Part shown: in pieces, positions 39,688-48,136 of the stretch
How positions within the stretch are numbered: the first letter of the stretch is position 1
Layout of the letters: each line of letters begins with the position of its first letter
DNA from: an uncultured Bacteroidales bacterium
Lineage (GTDB): Bacteria; Bacteroidota; Bacteroidia; Bacteroidales; Bacteroidaceae
DNA length: 64,000 nucleotides
Direction: 5' to 3'
Assembly (NCBI GenBank): GCA_902798425.1
Contig: CADBWR010000004.1
Coordinates: 36,658 to 100,657 of the forward strand
Notes under the pieces: model-generated
Told to the model about the DNA's origin: nothing
Databases searched by the model: none
Seen by the model: the letters and a program-made list of their open reading frames with translations, nothing else
Position numbers and translations under genes: made by a program

Positions 39688-41595
39688 ATGTTTCGAATAA
39701 AGAAGTTAGACATATTTATTGCCAAACAGTTCGGCTTGCTGTTTCTTGCCGCCTTCGTCATCTGCCAGTTTGTGCTGATGATGCAGTTCTTGTGGCGTTA
39801 TGTCGACGAGCTCATCGGTAAAGGACTGTCAATGGAGATTCTGGCACAATTCTTCTGGTATATGGGTATCATGCTGATGCCCCAGGCCTTTCCACTGGCT
39901 ATTCTGCTGTCCTCGCTGATTGCCTTCGGTAACTTAGGTGAGAGTTCGGAGCTGACAGCAATCAAGGCTGCCGGCATCTCACTGATGCAGGCTATGCGCT
40001 CATTGATAGTCATCACTATCACCATAGCTTGTATATCCTTCTATTTCCAGGAGGTTATCGGACCACGCGCCTTTATCTCTTTCCAGCACCTGCTGCTCTC
40101 CATGAAGCAGACGAACCCGGAGGTGGAGATACCGGAGGGCATCTTCTACGATGGCATACCTAACTCAAACCTCTACGTACAGAAGAAGGACCTGGACCGT
40201 GGCGTGCTCTACGGCATTATGATATACCGCATGAATGGCGGCTACGAGGATGCTGCCGTCATCTTGGCAGACTCCGGACGTATTCAGACAACAGCAGAGA
40301 AGAAACACCTGCTGCTGACACTGTATAGCGGTGAATGGTTTGAGAACATGCGGCAGTCGTCCATCAACGTGAATGCCAACGTACCTTATCGCCGCGAGAC
40401 ATTCGCAACAAAGAAGATACTGCTGGACTTTGACAGCGGTTTCAATATGTCTGAGATTGGCGGCATCTCTGCCGACGCACGATCGAAAGGACTGAGTCGC
40501 ATCATCCACGACCTGGACTCCATCAGAGAGTACAACGACTCTGTAGGACACCAGAACTACCGGGAAGCCAAGCTGTTCACCTTTAATCGCCCCGACCTGT
40601 CGCGCGAAGACTCCACAAAAGTGGCAACGGAGGCTGCGGGACGTAGCGAGATGTTTGACTCACTGTACCAGAAGTTGAATGCCGAGCAGAAACAGCGCAT
40701 TATCACGCAGGCTTCCAACGATGTACAGATGACGATAACCAATATGGAATACAAGGCGGAATGGGCCTATTGGCTGAACCGTGAAGAGCGCATGCACCTG
40801 ATGGAGGCCATCAATAAGTTCACGCTGTCGCTGTCGTGCATCATCTTCTTCTTCATCGGTGCTCCGTTGGGCGCTATCATCCGAAAGGGTGGACTCGGCG
40901 TACCTGTTATCATCTCCGTCATCGTGTTCATCGTCTTCTACATCCTCGACAACACGGGTATGCGTATGGCGCGTATCGACGAGTGGACGGTATGGTTCGG
41001 CAAACTGTTAGGTACCGCTGTGCTGTCGCCCATCGCCATCTTCTTCACCTACAAGGCCAATAAAGACTCTACGGTATTCAACATTGACATATACCGCAAC
41101 ATTCTGATGCGTATGTTGGGACTGCGCACTAAGAGAAGCATCATGCGCAAAGAGGTCATCATTGATGATCCGCAATATCAGGCAGACAGCGACCAGCTGG
41201 CAGTTATCAGCGAACAAGTGAGCCGCTATATGGAAGTTCACAACCTGTTGCGCTGGCCCAACCCCATAGAGGTATTCTTCCGTGCAGGCGACGACCAGGA
41301 GATAGAACACATCAACGAACGACTGGAGGCGACCATCGAAGATCTGTCGTACTCTCGCGACAAGCGCATCATCATCCTGCTGAACAGATACCCTGTTATA
41401 GCCAGCAATGCCCATACACGCCCCTTCCAGCGCAAGTGGTTGAACGTGCTGACGGGCATCTTCCTGCCAACGGGCATCTTCTTCTATGTCCGCATGATAC
41501 GTTTCCGCTTCCGTCTCTATAAAGACCTGCAGCATGTCCTGCGCACCAACGGCAAGCTCATCACCCGCATAGGAGAGCTCTTATATAATAAATAG
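39688..41595 (+). CDS. LptF/LptG family permease
   Basis: 635 residues. YjgP/YjgQ-type membrane segments lie at the N-terminus (QFGLLFLAAFVICQFVLMMQF, FPLAILLSSLIAFGNLGESSEL, LIVITITIACISFYFQEVIG), a periplasmic beta-jellyroll is in the middle, and three further helices follow (LSLSCIIFFFIGAPLGAIIRK, GVPVIISVIVFIVFYILD, LGTAVLSPIAIFFTY). Family members form the LptB2FG transporter that extracts lipopolysaccharide from the inner membrane. A cytosolic C-terminal extension of about 170 residues is typical of the Bacteroidota form and ends in another hydrophobic stretch. ribBA follows by 21 bp and may be cotranscribed. Confidence 0.92.
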   Translation: MFRIKKLDIFIAKQFGLLFLAAFVICQFVLMMQFLWRYVDELIGKGLSMEILAQFFWYMGIMLMPQAFPLAILLSSLIAFGNLGESSELTAIKAAGISLMQAMRSLIVITITIACISFYFQEVIGPRAFISFQHLLLSMKQTNPEVEIPEGIFYDGIPNSNLYVQKKDLDRGVLYGIMIYRMNGGYEDAAVILADSGRIQTTAEKKHLLLTLYSGEWFENMRQSSINVNANVPYRRETFATKKILLDFDSGFNMSEIGGISADARSKGLSRIIHDLDSIREYNDSVGHQNYREAKLFTFNRPDLSREDSTKVATEAAGRSEMFDSLYQKLNAEQKQRIITQASNDVQMTITNMEYKAEWAYWLNREERMHLMEAINKFTLSLSCIIFFFIGAPLGAIIRKGGLGVPVIISVIVFIVFYILDNTGMRMARIDEWTVWFGKLLGTAVLSPIAIFFTYKANKDSTVFNIDIYRNILMRMLGLRTKRSIMRKEVIIDDPQYQADSDQLAVISEQVSRYMEVHNLLRWPNPIEVFFRAGDDQEIEHINERLEATIEDLSYSRDKRIIILLNRYPVIASNAHTRPFQRKWLNVLTGIFLPTGIFFYVRMIRFRFRLYKDLQHVLRTNGKLITRIGELLYNK

Positions 41596-41616
41596 GTATA
41601 AAACAACAACTAAGAT

Positions 41617-42828
41617 ATGGAATTACTGAAACTCAACACCATCGAAGAGGCACTCGACGACTTCAAAGCCGGCAAATTCGTCATTGTAGTAGATGACGAA
41701 GACCGCGAGAACGAAGGCGACCTCATCTGCGCTGCAGAAAAGATTACGCCTGAGATGGTGAACTTCATGCTAAAAAATGCCCGTGGCGTGCTGTGCGCAC
41801 CGGTAACTATCAGCCGTGCTGAAGAACTGAATCTGCCCCACCAGGTGCAAGACAATACTTCCCTGCTGGGAACACCATTCACCGTTACCGTTGATAAGAT
41901 AGAAGGCTGTACCACGGGTGTGTCAGCCCACGACCGCTGTGCCACCATCCGTGCACTGGCCGACCCACAGTCAAAGGCAGAGACCTTTGCCCGTCCCGGG
42001 CACATCAATCCGCTGTATGCTCAGGACAATGGCGTGCTGCGCCGCTCCGGACATACCGAGGCTGCCATCGACCTCTGCAAGCTCTGTGACATGCAACCCG
42101 TAGGTGCCCTCATTGAAATCATGAACGAGGATGGGACAATGGCCCGAATGCCTCAGCTGCAGGCTTTTGCCAAGGAGCATGACATGAAGATTATCACCAT
42201 CAAGGACCTCATCGCCTACCGACTGAAGAAGGAGTCGTTGATAGAGATTGGCAGCAGTGCCGACCTGCCCACCAAGTACGGACACTTCCGTCTAGTGCCT
42301 TTCCGCCAGAAGTCGAACGGTCTGGAGCACATGGCACTCATCAAAGGTGAATGGAAAGAGGACGAGCCCGTACTGGTACGCGTACACTCCAGCTGTGCTA
42401 CAGGCGACATCCTCGGTTCTATGCGCTGCGACTGTGGAGAACAGCTGCACAAGGCCATGGAGATGATTGAGCAGGAAGGCAAGGGTGTGGTTATCTACAT
42501 GCAACAGGAAGGCCGTGGCATCGGACTGATGAACAAGATAGCAGCCTACAAGTTGCAGGAACAGGGTATGGACACGGTAGAAGCGAACGTACACCTGGGT
42601 TTCAAACCCGACGAGCGCGACTATGGTTGTGGCGCACAGATGCTGCGTCACTTGGGCATCCACAAGATGCGTCTGATGACAAACAACCCCACCAAGCGCG
42701 TCGGTCTGGAGGCCTACGGCCTGGAAATTATTGAGAACGTGCCCATCGAGGTGACACCCAACGAATATGACTACCGCTACCTGAAGACCAAGCAGGAGCG
42801 CATGGGGCATACGCTGCACCTGAAATAA
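41617..42828 (+). CDS. ribBA: Bifunctional DHBP synthase / GTP cyclohydrolase II
   Basis: 403 residues. The N-terminal RibB half (about 1-200) has the [18 protein letters not shown] metal site and [11 protein letters not shown]. It makes 3,4-dihydroxy-2-butanone 4-phosphate from ribulose 5-phosphate. The C-terminal RibA half has [19 protein letters not shown] with the zinc-binding cysteines, then [13 protein letters not shown] and [17 protein letters not shown]. It opens GTP in the first step of riboflavin synthesis. Both halves look complete, so this enzyme supplies both entry points of the pathway. It follows lptF/G closely. Confidence 0.97.
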   Translation: MELLKLNTIEEALDDFKAGKFVIVVDDEDRENEGDLICAAEKITPEMVNFMLKNARGVLCAPVTISRAEELNLPHQVQDNTSLLGTPFTVTVDKIEGCTTGVSAHDRCATIRALADPQSKAETFARPGHINPLYAQDNGVLRRSGHTEAAIDLCKLCDMQPVGALIEIMNEDGTMARMPQLQAFAKEHDMKIITIKDLIAYRLKKESLIEIGSSADLPTKYGHFRLVPFRQKSNGLEHMALIKGEWKEDEPVLVRVHSSCATGDILGSMRCDCGEQLHKAMEMIEQEGKGVVIYMQQEGRGIGLMNKIAAYKLQEQGMDTVEANVHLGFKPDERDYGCGAQMLRHLGIHKMRLMTNNPTKRVGLEAYGLEIIENVPIEVTPNEYDYRYLKTKQERMGHTLHLK

Positions 42829-42924
42829 AGCCTACCCCCTACCCCTTCTTGGCAGGGAGGAGAGAACAAAGAGTTAAGAATTAATAAAATGCCGTTTTTT
42901 TTCGTGTATCACGAATAAAATGTG

Positions 42925-42932
42925 TACTTTTG
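42925..42932 (+). promoter_or_regulatory. Aminotransferase promoter -7 element
   Basis: TACTTTTG, 30 bp upstream of the start. Confidence 0.65.
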
Positions 42933-42961
42933 CAAGTTGATAATACACATAACGCAACAAT

Positions 42962-44158
42962 ATGGCACAATTATCCGACCGTTTGCAACGACTGGCACCG
43001 TCAGCAACGCTGGCTATGTCACAGAAAAGCTCTGAGATGAAGGCTCAGGGCATTGACGTTATTAACATGAGTGTGGGTGAGCCAGACTTCAACACGCCCG
43101 ACCACATTAAACAGGCTGCCAAACAGGCTATTGACGAGAATTACTCGCGCTACTCACCTGTCCCTGGCTATCCTGATTTGCGCAAGGCTATCGTTGCTAA
43201 GCTCAAGAACGAGAACCAGTTGGACTACACCGTAAACGAGATTCTGGTGAGCAATGGTGCCAAGCAGAGTGTCTGCAACACCGTAATGGCGCTGGTCAAC
43301 GACGGGGAGGAGGTTATCATACCAACACCCTACTGGGTGAGCTACCCGCAGATGGTGCTGTTGGCCGGCGGTACGCCCAAATTCGTGGAGGCTGGCTTCG
43401 AGCAGAACTTCAAGATGACAGCCGCACAACTGGAGGCCGCCATTACGCCGAAGACGCGCATGATTATACTCTGCTCACCCAGCAACCCGACAGGCAGTGT
43501 CTACAGCCACGACGAACTGAAGGCGCTGGCTGACGTTATTCTGAAACACGAAGACTTATTTGTGCTGGCAGACGAAATCTACGAGCACATCAATTATATC
43601 GGCAAACACGAGAGTATCGCACAGTTCCCGGGCATGAAAGAACGTGCCATTATCGTCAACGGTGTCTCTAAGGCATACGCCATGACGGGTTGGCGTATTG
43701 GTTATATTGCCGCTCCCGAATGGATTGTCAAAGGCTGCAACAAACTGCAAGGCCAGTACACCAGCGGTCCCTGCTCCGTCAGTCAGAAGGCTGCCGAGTT
43801 TGCCTACGTCAGCAGTCAGGAGTGTGTAGAACAGATGCGCCAGGCCTTTGAGCGCCGTCGCGACCTCATCGTCAAGCTGGCCAAGGACATCCCCGGACTG
43901 GAAGTCAATGTACCGGAGGGCGCCTTCTACTTGTTCCCCAAGTGCTCGTCGTTCTACGGCAAGAAAACACCCGACGGCAAAACCATTGGAAGCGCTACCG
44001 ATCTGGCCATGTATCTGTTGGAAAGAGGACATGTAGCAACCGTCGGCGGCGATGCCTTTGGCGACCCTCAGTGTTTCCGCATGAGCTACGCAACCAGCGA
44101 CGAGAACATCGTGGAAGCGATGCGCAGAATCAAAGAAACACTGGCAGAGTTGAAATAA
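42962..44158 (+). CDS. PLP-dependent class I aminotransferase (aspartate aminotransferase-like)
   Basis: 398 residues, fold type I. The lysine that binds pyridoxal phosphate is in the GVSKAYAMTGWRIGY motif. Other signatures are INMSVGEPDFNTPDHIK, SNGAKQSVCNTVMALVNDG, PYWVSYPQMVLLAGG, SPSNPTGSVYS and the C-terminal substrate Arg in FRMSYATSDENI. The sequence is closest to the bacterial aspartate (and prephenate) aminotransferase group, which transfers amino groups between aspartate and 2-oxoglutarate. Exact substrate is not fixed by sequence. The gene has its own promoter. Confidence 0.93.
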   Translation: MAQLSDRLQRLAPSATLAMSQKSSEMKAQGIDVINMSVGEPDFNTPDHIKQAAKQAIDENYSRYSPVPGYPDLRKAIVAKLKNENQLDYTVNEILVSNGAKQSVCNTVMALVNDGEEVIIPTPYWVSYPQMVLLAGGTPKFVEAGFEQNFKMTAAQLEAAITPKTRMIILCSPSNPTGSVYSHDELKALADVILKHEDLFVLADEIYEHINYIGKHESIAQFPGMKERAIIVNGVSKAYAMTGWRIGYIAAPEWIVKGCNKLQGQYTSGPCSVSQKAAEFAYVSSQECVEQMRQAFERRRDLIVKLAKDIPGLEVNVPEGAFYLFPKCSSFYGKKTPDGKTIGSATDLAMYLLERGHVATVGGDAFGDPQCFRMSYATSDENIVEAMRRIKETLAELK

Positions 44159-44215
44159 ATTGAGAAATATCAAGTTAAAAGTTCTTAATTCGACTGATAG
44201 TACAACCGAATTTGC

Positions 44216-44223
44216 TATCTTTG
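44216..44223 (+). promoter_or_regulatory. exbB-exbD-tonB operon promoter -7 element
   Basis: TATCTTTG, about 65 bp before exbB. Confidence 0.6.
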
Positions 44224-44287
44224 CCGAGAAATACAAATCTGAAACATAACAACATTTATTCATTTAATAACTAAAAAAACATTTTTT

Positions 44288-45028
44288 ATGGCAACAACAA
44301 CAAAGGCTACAGCCCAGGCCAAAAAGTCGGGCTTCGGAGGTGTTAAGGAAGCATGGATTATCCTCGCTATCTGCTGCGCAGCTGGTTACAGTGTTTGGTA
44401 TTTCGTAATGGGTAACCCCGACAACTTCATCGGTGGCGACCGTTCTGGCCATCCCGCAAACCTGCTGGGTACCGTTTATAAAGGAGGTTTCGTTGTAGGT
44501 CTGATCCTGACCCTTCTGTTCACCGTTATCTGCCTCGGTTTCGAGCGTTTCTTCGCTATCAAGTCTGCTTCTGGTAAGATGAACCTCGCTAAGTTCACTG
44601 CTCAGGTGAAGACTGCTGTTAAGGCTCAGAAGTTCGATGAGGCTAAAGCTCTCTGCGACAAGATGCAGGGTTCTGTAGCAAACGTCGTATTGGCTTCTAT
44701 CAATATGTATCAGTCTGTTGAGACCGACTCTACTCTGAAGAAGGCTGCTAAGATTGCTAAGATCCAGCAGGCTCACGAGGAGGCTACTCAGCTGGAGATG
44801 CCTACTCTGCAGATGAACATGCCTATGGTTGCAACCATCGTATCTCTGGGTACCCTGACCGCTCTGTTCGGTACTGTGCTCGGTATGATCGGTTCGTTCC
44901 AGGCTCTGTCTGCTGGTGGTGGTGCTGACTCTATGGCTCTGTCTGCCGGTATTTCTGAGGCCCTTGTGAACACAGCTTCTCCATCGCAGCTACATACGAT
45001 TCAACCCACAACGAGGCTTAATCTTTAG
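44288..45028 (+). pseudogene. MotA/TolQ/ExbB protein, third helix deleted and frame shifted
   Basis: 246 residues. Helix 1 (WIILAICCAAGYSVWYFVM), helix 2 (GGFVVGLILTLLFTVICLGF), the cytosolic domain and the conserved MVATIVSLGTLTALFGTVLG start of the proton-channel region are intact. After GISEALVNTA the normal third helix (usually GIATxxIAIISYNY...) is missing. The reading frame then runs into SPSQLHTIQPTTRLNL. The ordinary C-terminus GFSIAATYDSTHNEA and its stop are still readable in another frame across 44975-45022. This points to a deletion of roughly 100 bp at a GCTTCT microhomology. Without helix 3 the proton channel should not work, unless the base calls are wrong. It heads an otherwise typical exbB-exbD-exbD-tonB unit. 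Confidence 0.75.
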
Positions 45029-45063
45029 TTCCATTTCCAAAAACACTTTTAAACAGTTTTAGA

Positions 45064-45678
45064 ATGGCTAAAGTTAAGATACAGAAAAAAGACATCTGGA
45101 TCGACATGACACCAATGTCGGACGTGATGACTCTGTTGCTCTGCTTCTTTATGTTGACATCAACATTCTTGACGCCAGAGCCTATTCAGGTCACCACCCC
45201 GAGTTCTGTGTCTGAGAAAAGGGTGCCTGAGAGCGATGTTCTGAACATCTTGGTATCTCCCAAGGGTCAGATCTTCCTCGGCACCGAGAACAAGAATCAC
45301 ATGAAGATGATGATGGAAGAGATGACCGACCGTTTCGGTGTCTCCCTCAACGCAACCCAGCAGAAGCACTTCTTGGAAGATGCTATGGTGGGTGCTCCCA
45401 TGGAGAAGCTTGCTCAATATCTCAGCCTCGAACCCGAAAAGATGGCAGAGGCTATCCAGATGCTCGGCATTCCCACTGACAGTATCAGTGGCGGAATGAG
45501 CGAGTTCCAGATGTGGGTGAAAGCCGCCCGCGATGCTAATCCTGACATCAAGATTGCCATTAAGGCAGATGCCAAGACATCTTACAAGACTGTCAAGGCT
45601 ATGATGAACGAACTTCAGGACATGAGTGAGAACCGTTATCAATTGATTACCAACCTTCAAACTGCATCGGAGGAATAA
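45064..45678 (+). CDS. ExbD/TolR biopolymer transport protein
   Basis: 204 residues. The N-terminus KVKIQKKDIWIDMTPMSDVMTLLLCFFMLTS carries the transmembrane helix with the essential Asp. The long periplasmic domain ends KTSYKTVKAMMNELQDMSENRYQLIT, typical of the large Bacteroidota ExbD form. It partners ExbB in energising TonB. Sequence and length look intact, unlike the neighbouring exbB and tonB. The next exbD starts 3 bp after its stop. Confidence 0.92.
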   Translation: MAKVKIQKKDIWIDMTPMSDVMTLLLCFFMLTSTFLTPEPIQVTTPSSVSEKRVPESDVLNILVSPKGQIFLGTENKNHMKMMMEEMTDRFGVSLNATQQKHFLEDAMVGAPMEKLAQYLSLEPEKMAEAIQMLGIPTDSISGGMSEFQMWVKAARDANPDIKIAIKADAKTSYKTVKAMMNELQDMSENRYQLITNLQTASEE

Positions 45679-45681
45679 ACT

Positions 45682-46332
45682 ATGGCAAAAAAGAATCTAT
45701 CCAAGCAAAAGAAAATGGATACCCGCGTGAACTTCACGCCAATGGTAGACATGATGATGCTGTTGATTACCTTCTTCATGCTGTGTACCACACTGGCTAA
45801 GCCCCAGTCCATGCAGCTGACGATGCCGTCAAACGACGAAAACGTATCGAAGGAAGACAAGTCGGTAACAAAGGCTTCTCACACCATCACACTCTATTTG
45901 GGTGCTAACGACCAGATTTGGTACATTGCCGGTCTGCCCAACTACGAGGACCCCTCTTGCGTCAAGAAGACCACCTATGGTGCTAAGGGCGTTCGTGACG
46001 TGCTCATCAAGCACACCACAGAGGAAGGTGTTAACCCCGTAGCCAAGATTATGATGGCTAAGAAGGAGTTGGATGCTCAGAAATCAGCATACAACAGCAA
46101 GATGACTGATCAGCAGTACGAGGAGCGACTCTCTCGCATCAAGAAGGGTGAACTGCCCAACGGTGAGAAGGTTCCTACCATGACTGTCATCATCCGTCCT
46201 TTGGAGACTGCCACCTATGAGAACATGATCGCAGCACTCGACGAGATGCTCATTTGCAATATTGATAAGTATGTCATCGATAAGATTGGCCCCGAAGATC
46301 AGGCTCTGATTGAAAAGGCTGGTGTTAAATAA
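45682..46332 (+). CDS. ExbD/TolR biopolymer transport protein
   Basis: 216 residues, the second ExbD of the operon. It opens NLSKQKKMDTRVNFTPMVDMMMLLITFFMLC, with the transmembrane Asp. The periplasmic part includes HTITLYLGANDQIWYIAGLP and PTMTVIIRPLETATYENMIAALDEML. Paired ExbD paralogues of this type are the rule in Bacteroidota TonB operons and probably form a heterodimer around the ExbB pore. The gene is intact. Confidence 0.92.
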   Translation: MAKKNLSKQKKMDTRVNFTPMVDMMMLLITFFMLCTTLAKPQSMQLTMPSNDENVSKEDKSVTKASHTITLYLGANDQIWYIAGLPNYEDPSCVKKTTYGAKGVRDVLIKHTTEEGVNPVAKIMMAKKELDAQKSAYNSKMTDQQYEERLSRIKKGELPNGEKVPTMTVIIRPLETATYENMIAALDEMLICNIDKYVIDKIGPEDQALIEKAGVK

Positions 46333-46364
46333 ATCGGTGTCTAACATTTAAAACGTAAACGAAT

Positions 46365-47063
46365 ATGTCAAAAATAGATCTTATTCAAGACACGTGGGTT
46401 GATCTTGTCTTCGAAGGCAAGAACCACGCTTACGGTGCTTATCAACTGCGCAAAGAAACGGGCAAACGTAACTTCTATGCTCTACTCACCATGTTCATCA
46501 TTGCAGCCATCATCGGTGCCATTGTTCTTGTCAAAGGCGTCGTTGAAAATGCGATGAAGACTGATGTAGCCATCGAGGCCGACGTAGAATTGGCTAAGCT
46601 TGCTGAAAAGAAAGAAGCAAAGGTTGAGAAGAAAGAAGAACCGAAGTTTGAGAAAGTTGAAGTTGAAAGAGTAAAGAGCTCTGTGAAGTTCACCGCTCCT
46701 GAAATTAAGAAGGATGATGAGGTGAAGCCGGAAGAAGAGTTGAAGTCACAGGAAGACCTGAGCAAGACCAACACCGCTATCGGTGCGTTCGATGTGAAGG
46801 GTAACGACGAGGCTGCAGGCGAAGTGCTGAAGGCTAAGGAAGTTATCGCTCAGCCCGAACCTCCAAAGGAGGAAGAGACGAAGGTGTTCGACGTTGTTGA
46901 GCAGATGCCGTCATTCCCCGGTGGTCCTTCGGCCCTGTTCGAGTACCTGTCAAAGAACATCAAGTATCCGGTTGTTGCTGAGGAGAACGGTATCCAGGGA
47001 CGTGTTATCGTAACGTTCGTCGTTGAGAAGGACGGTTCGATTACCGACGTTCTGTACGTGTAA
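46365..47063 (+). pseudogene. tonB: TonB energy transducer, C-terminal domain truncated by deletion
   Basis: 232 residues. A short N-terminal region (DTWVDLVFEGKNHAYGAYQL) is followed by a transmembrane helix (ALLTMFIIAAIIGAIVLVKGV), a Lys/Glu-rich periplasm-spanning linker and the start of the TonB C-terminal domain (VVEQMPSFPGGPSALFEYLS, IQGRVIVTFVVEKDGSITDV). The domain then stops at LYV. Just beyond, in another frame (47056-47098), VRVKYTVPVTFRLQ and a stop can be read, which is the normal TonB end. A deletion of roughly 100 bp at a GTACGTG microhomology is the simplest explanation. The lost part contacts the TonB box of outer-membrane receptors, so function is doubtful. Confidence 0.78.
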
Positions 47064-47102
47064 AGTACACCGTACCTGTAACCTTCAGACTACAATAATT
47101 TC

Positions 47103-48062
47103 ATGAAGAAAATCGCATCCATACTTATTGGATTAACACTCATTTTAGGCTTGTTCCCCTCATGTGGGAACAAGCCTAAAAATACTAAAGCAGAGCAGGA
47201 CTATCAGCGTGCTGCCCGCTTCTTCACTGCTGACGAGAGTTTCAGTCCCATCCTGAACGAAGCGCTCGACGTGTTCCTCTACAACAACGTGCTTGACACG
47301 CTAAAGGCCCAATACACCAACGAGCAGGACGCCATCAAAAAGCTGATGAAGTTAGAGACGTGGCTGGCATTCTCCACCCGCGACCTCACAGAGAAAGAGC
47401 GCCAGAACCTGATAGACCGTTCATACCGTCCACGTACCATACCCATAGCGTACGACGGACTGGCCATCATCGTCAACAACGAGAACCCCGACACCTGCAT
47501 CACCGTCAAGGACTTCAAGCGCATCCTCAAAGGTGAGTTGGTCAACTGGAACGACCTCTACCCTACCTCAAAATTAGGCACCATCGACGTTGTCTTCGAT
47601 AATCCGCTGTCAAGTACCGTACGCTGGTGTGTCGACTCCCTGTTAGAGGGAAAAGAATTCAAGGCCCCCAACATCGGAGCAGTAAAGACCAGTGCTGCCG
47701 TTATCGACTACGTGGAGAATCACAAGAACTCCTTAGGCATCATCGGAAGCAACTGGCTTAATGACAGCCGTGACACCACGAATGTCACCTTTAAGAAGAA
47801 TATTACCGTGATGAAAGTCAGCCGCATGGACTCTGCGACAGTAGCCAACAGCTGGCGTCCATACCAATATTATATATATAACGGCAACTATCCGCTTATC
47901 CGTACTATCTACGCTTTGCTCAACGAGCCACGCAGCGGACTGCCCTCCAATTTCGCACACTTCTGTCGACTGCCCAAGGGACAGTTGCTGATTCAGAAGT
48001 CTGGTCTACTGCCCATACAAGCGGGTATGAATACACGGACCGTATTTGTGAATAATCAATAA
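47103..48062 (+). CDS. PstS-like substrate-binding lipoprotein
   Basis: 319 residues. A lipoprotein signal (SILIGLTLILGLFPSCG) is followed by a PBP-type fold (YDGLAIIVNNENPDTCITVK, FKRILKGELVNWNDL, FDNPLSSTVRWCVDSLL, LGIIGSNWLND). It resembles phosphate-binding PstS proteins, but the ligand is uncertain. In Bacteroidota such a gene commonly follows exbB-exbD-exbD-tonB and precedes a TPR protein, as here. That suggests a role tied to the TonB complex rather than an ABC transporter, since no permease is nearby. A perfect 16-bp hairpin lies within the signal-peptide codons. Confidence 0.85.
   Translation: MKKIASILIGLTLILGLFPSCGNKPKNTKAEQDYQRAARFFTADESFSPILNEALDVFLYNNVLDTLKAQYTNEQDAIKKLMKLETWLAFSTRDLTEKERQNLIDRSYRPRTIPIAYDGLAIIVNNENPDTCITVKDFKRILKGELVNWNDLYPTSKLGTIDVVFDNPLSSTVRWCVDSLLEGKEFKAPNIGAVKTSAAVIDYVENHKNSLGIIGSNWLNDSRDTTNVTFKKNITVMKVSRMDSATVANSWRPYQYYIYNGNYPLIRTIYALLNEPRSGLPSNFAHFCRLPKGQLLIQKSGLLPIQAGMNTRTVFVNNQ
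47143..47181 (+). promoter_or_regulatory. Intragenic 16-bp hairpin in lipoprotein signal region
   Basis: TTTTAGGCTTGTTCCC (47143-47158) pairs perfectly with GGGAACAAGCCTAAAA (47166-47181), loop CTCATGT. It starts 41 bp into the coding sequence. It could attenuate transcription or translation, or act as a processing site. Confidence 0.6.
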
Positions 48063-48136
48063 AAAAATAAACATTTACTGATTACAAACGTCAAATAGAA
48101 AAAAAATACTACTATAACAATAAAAAATGTAGAACT

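Noticed and set aside
45000-47100. Programmed frameshifting in exbB and tonB
   Set aside because: The missing part of each protein is absent from the DNA, not just out of frame, and no slippery heptamer is seen at either joint.
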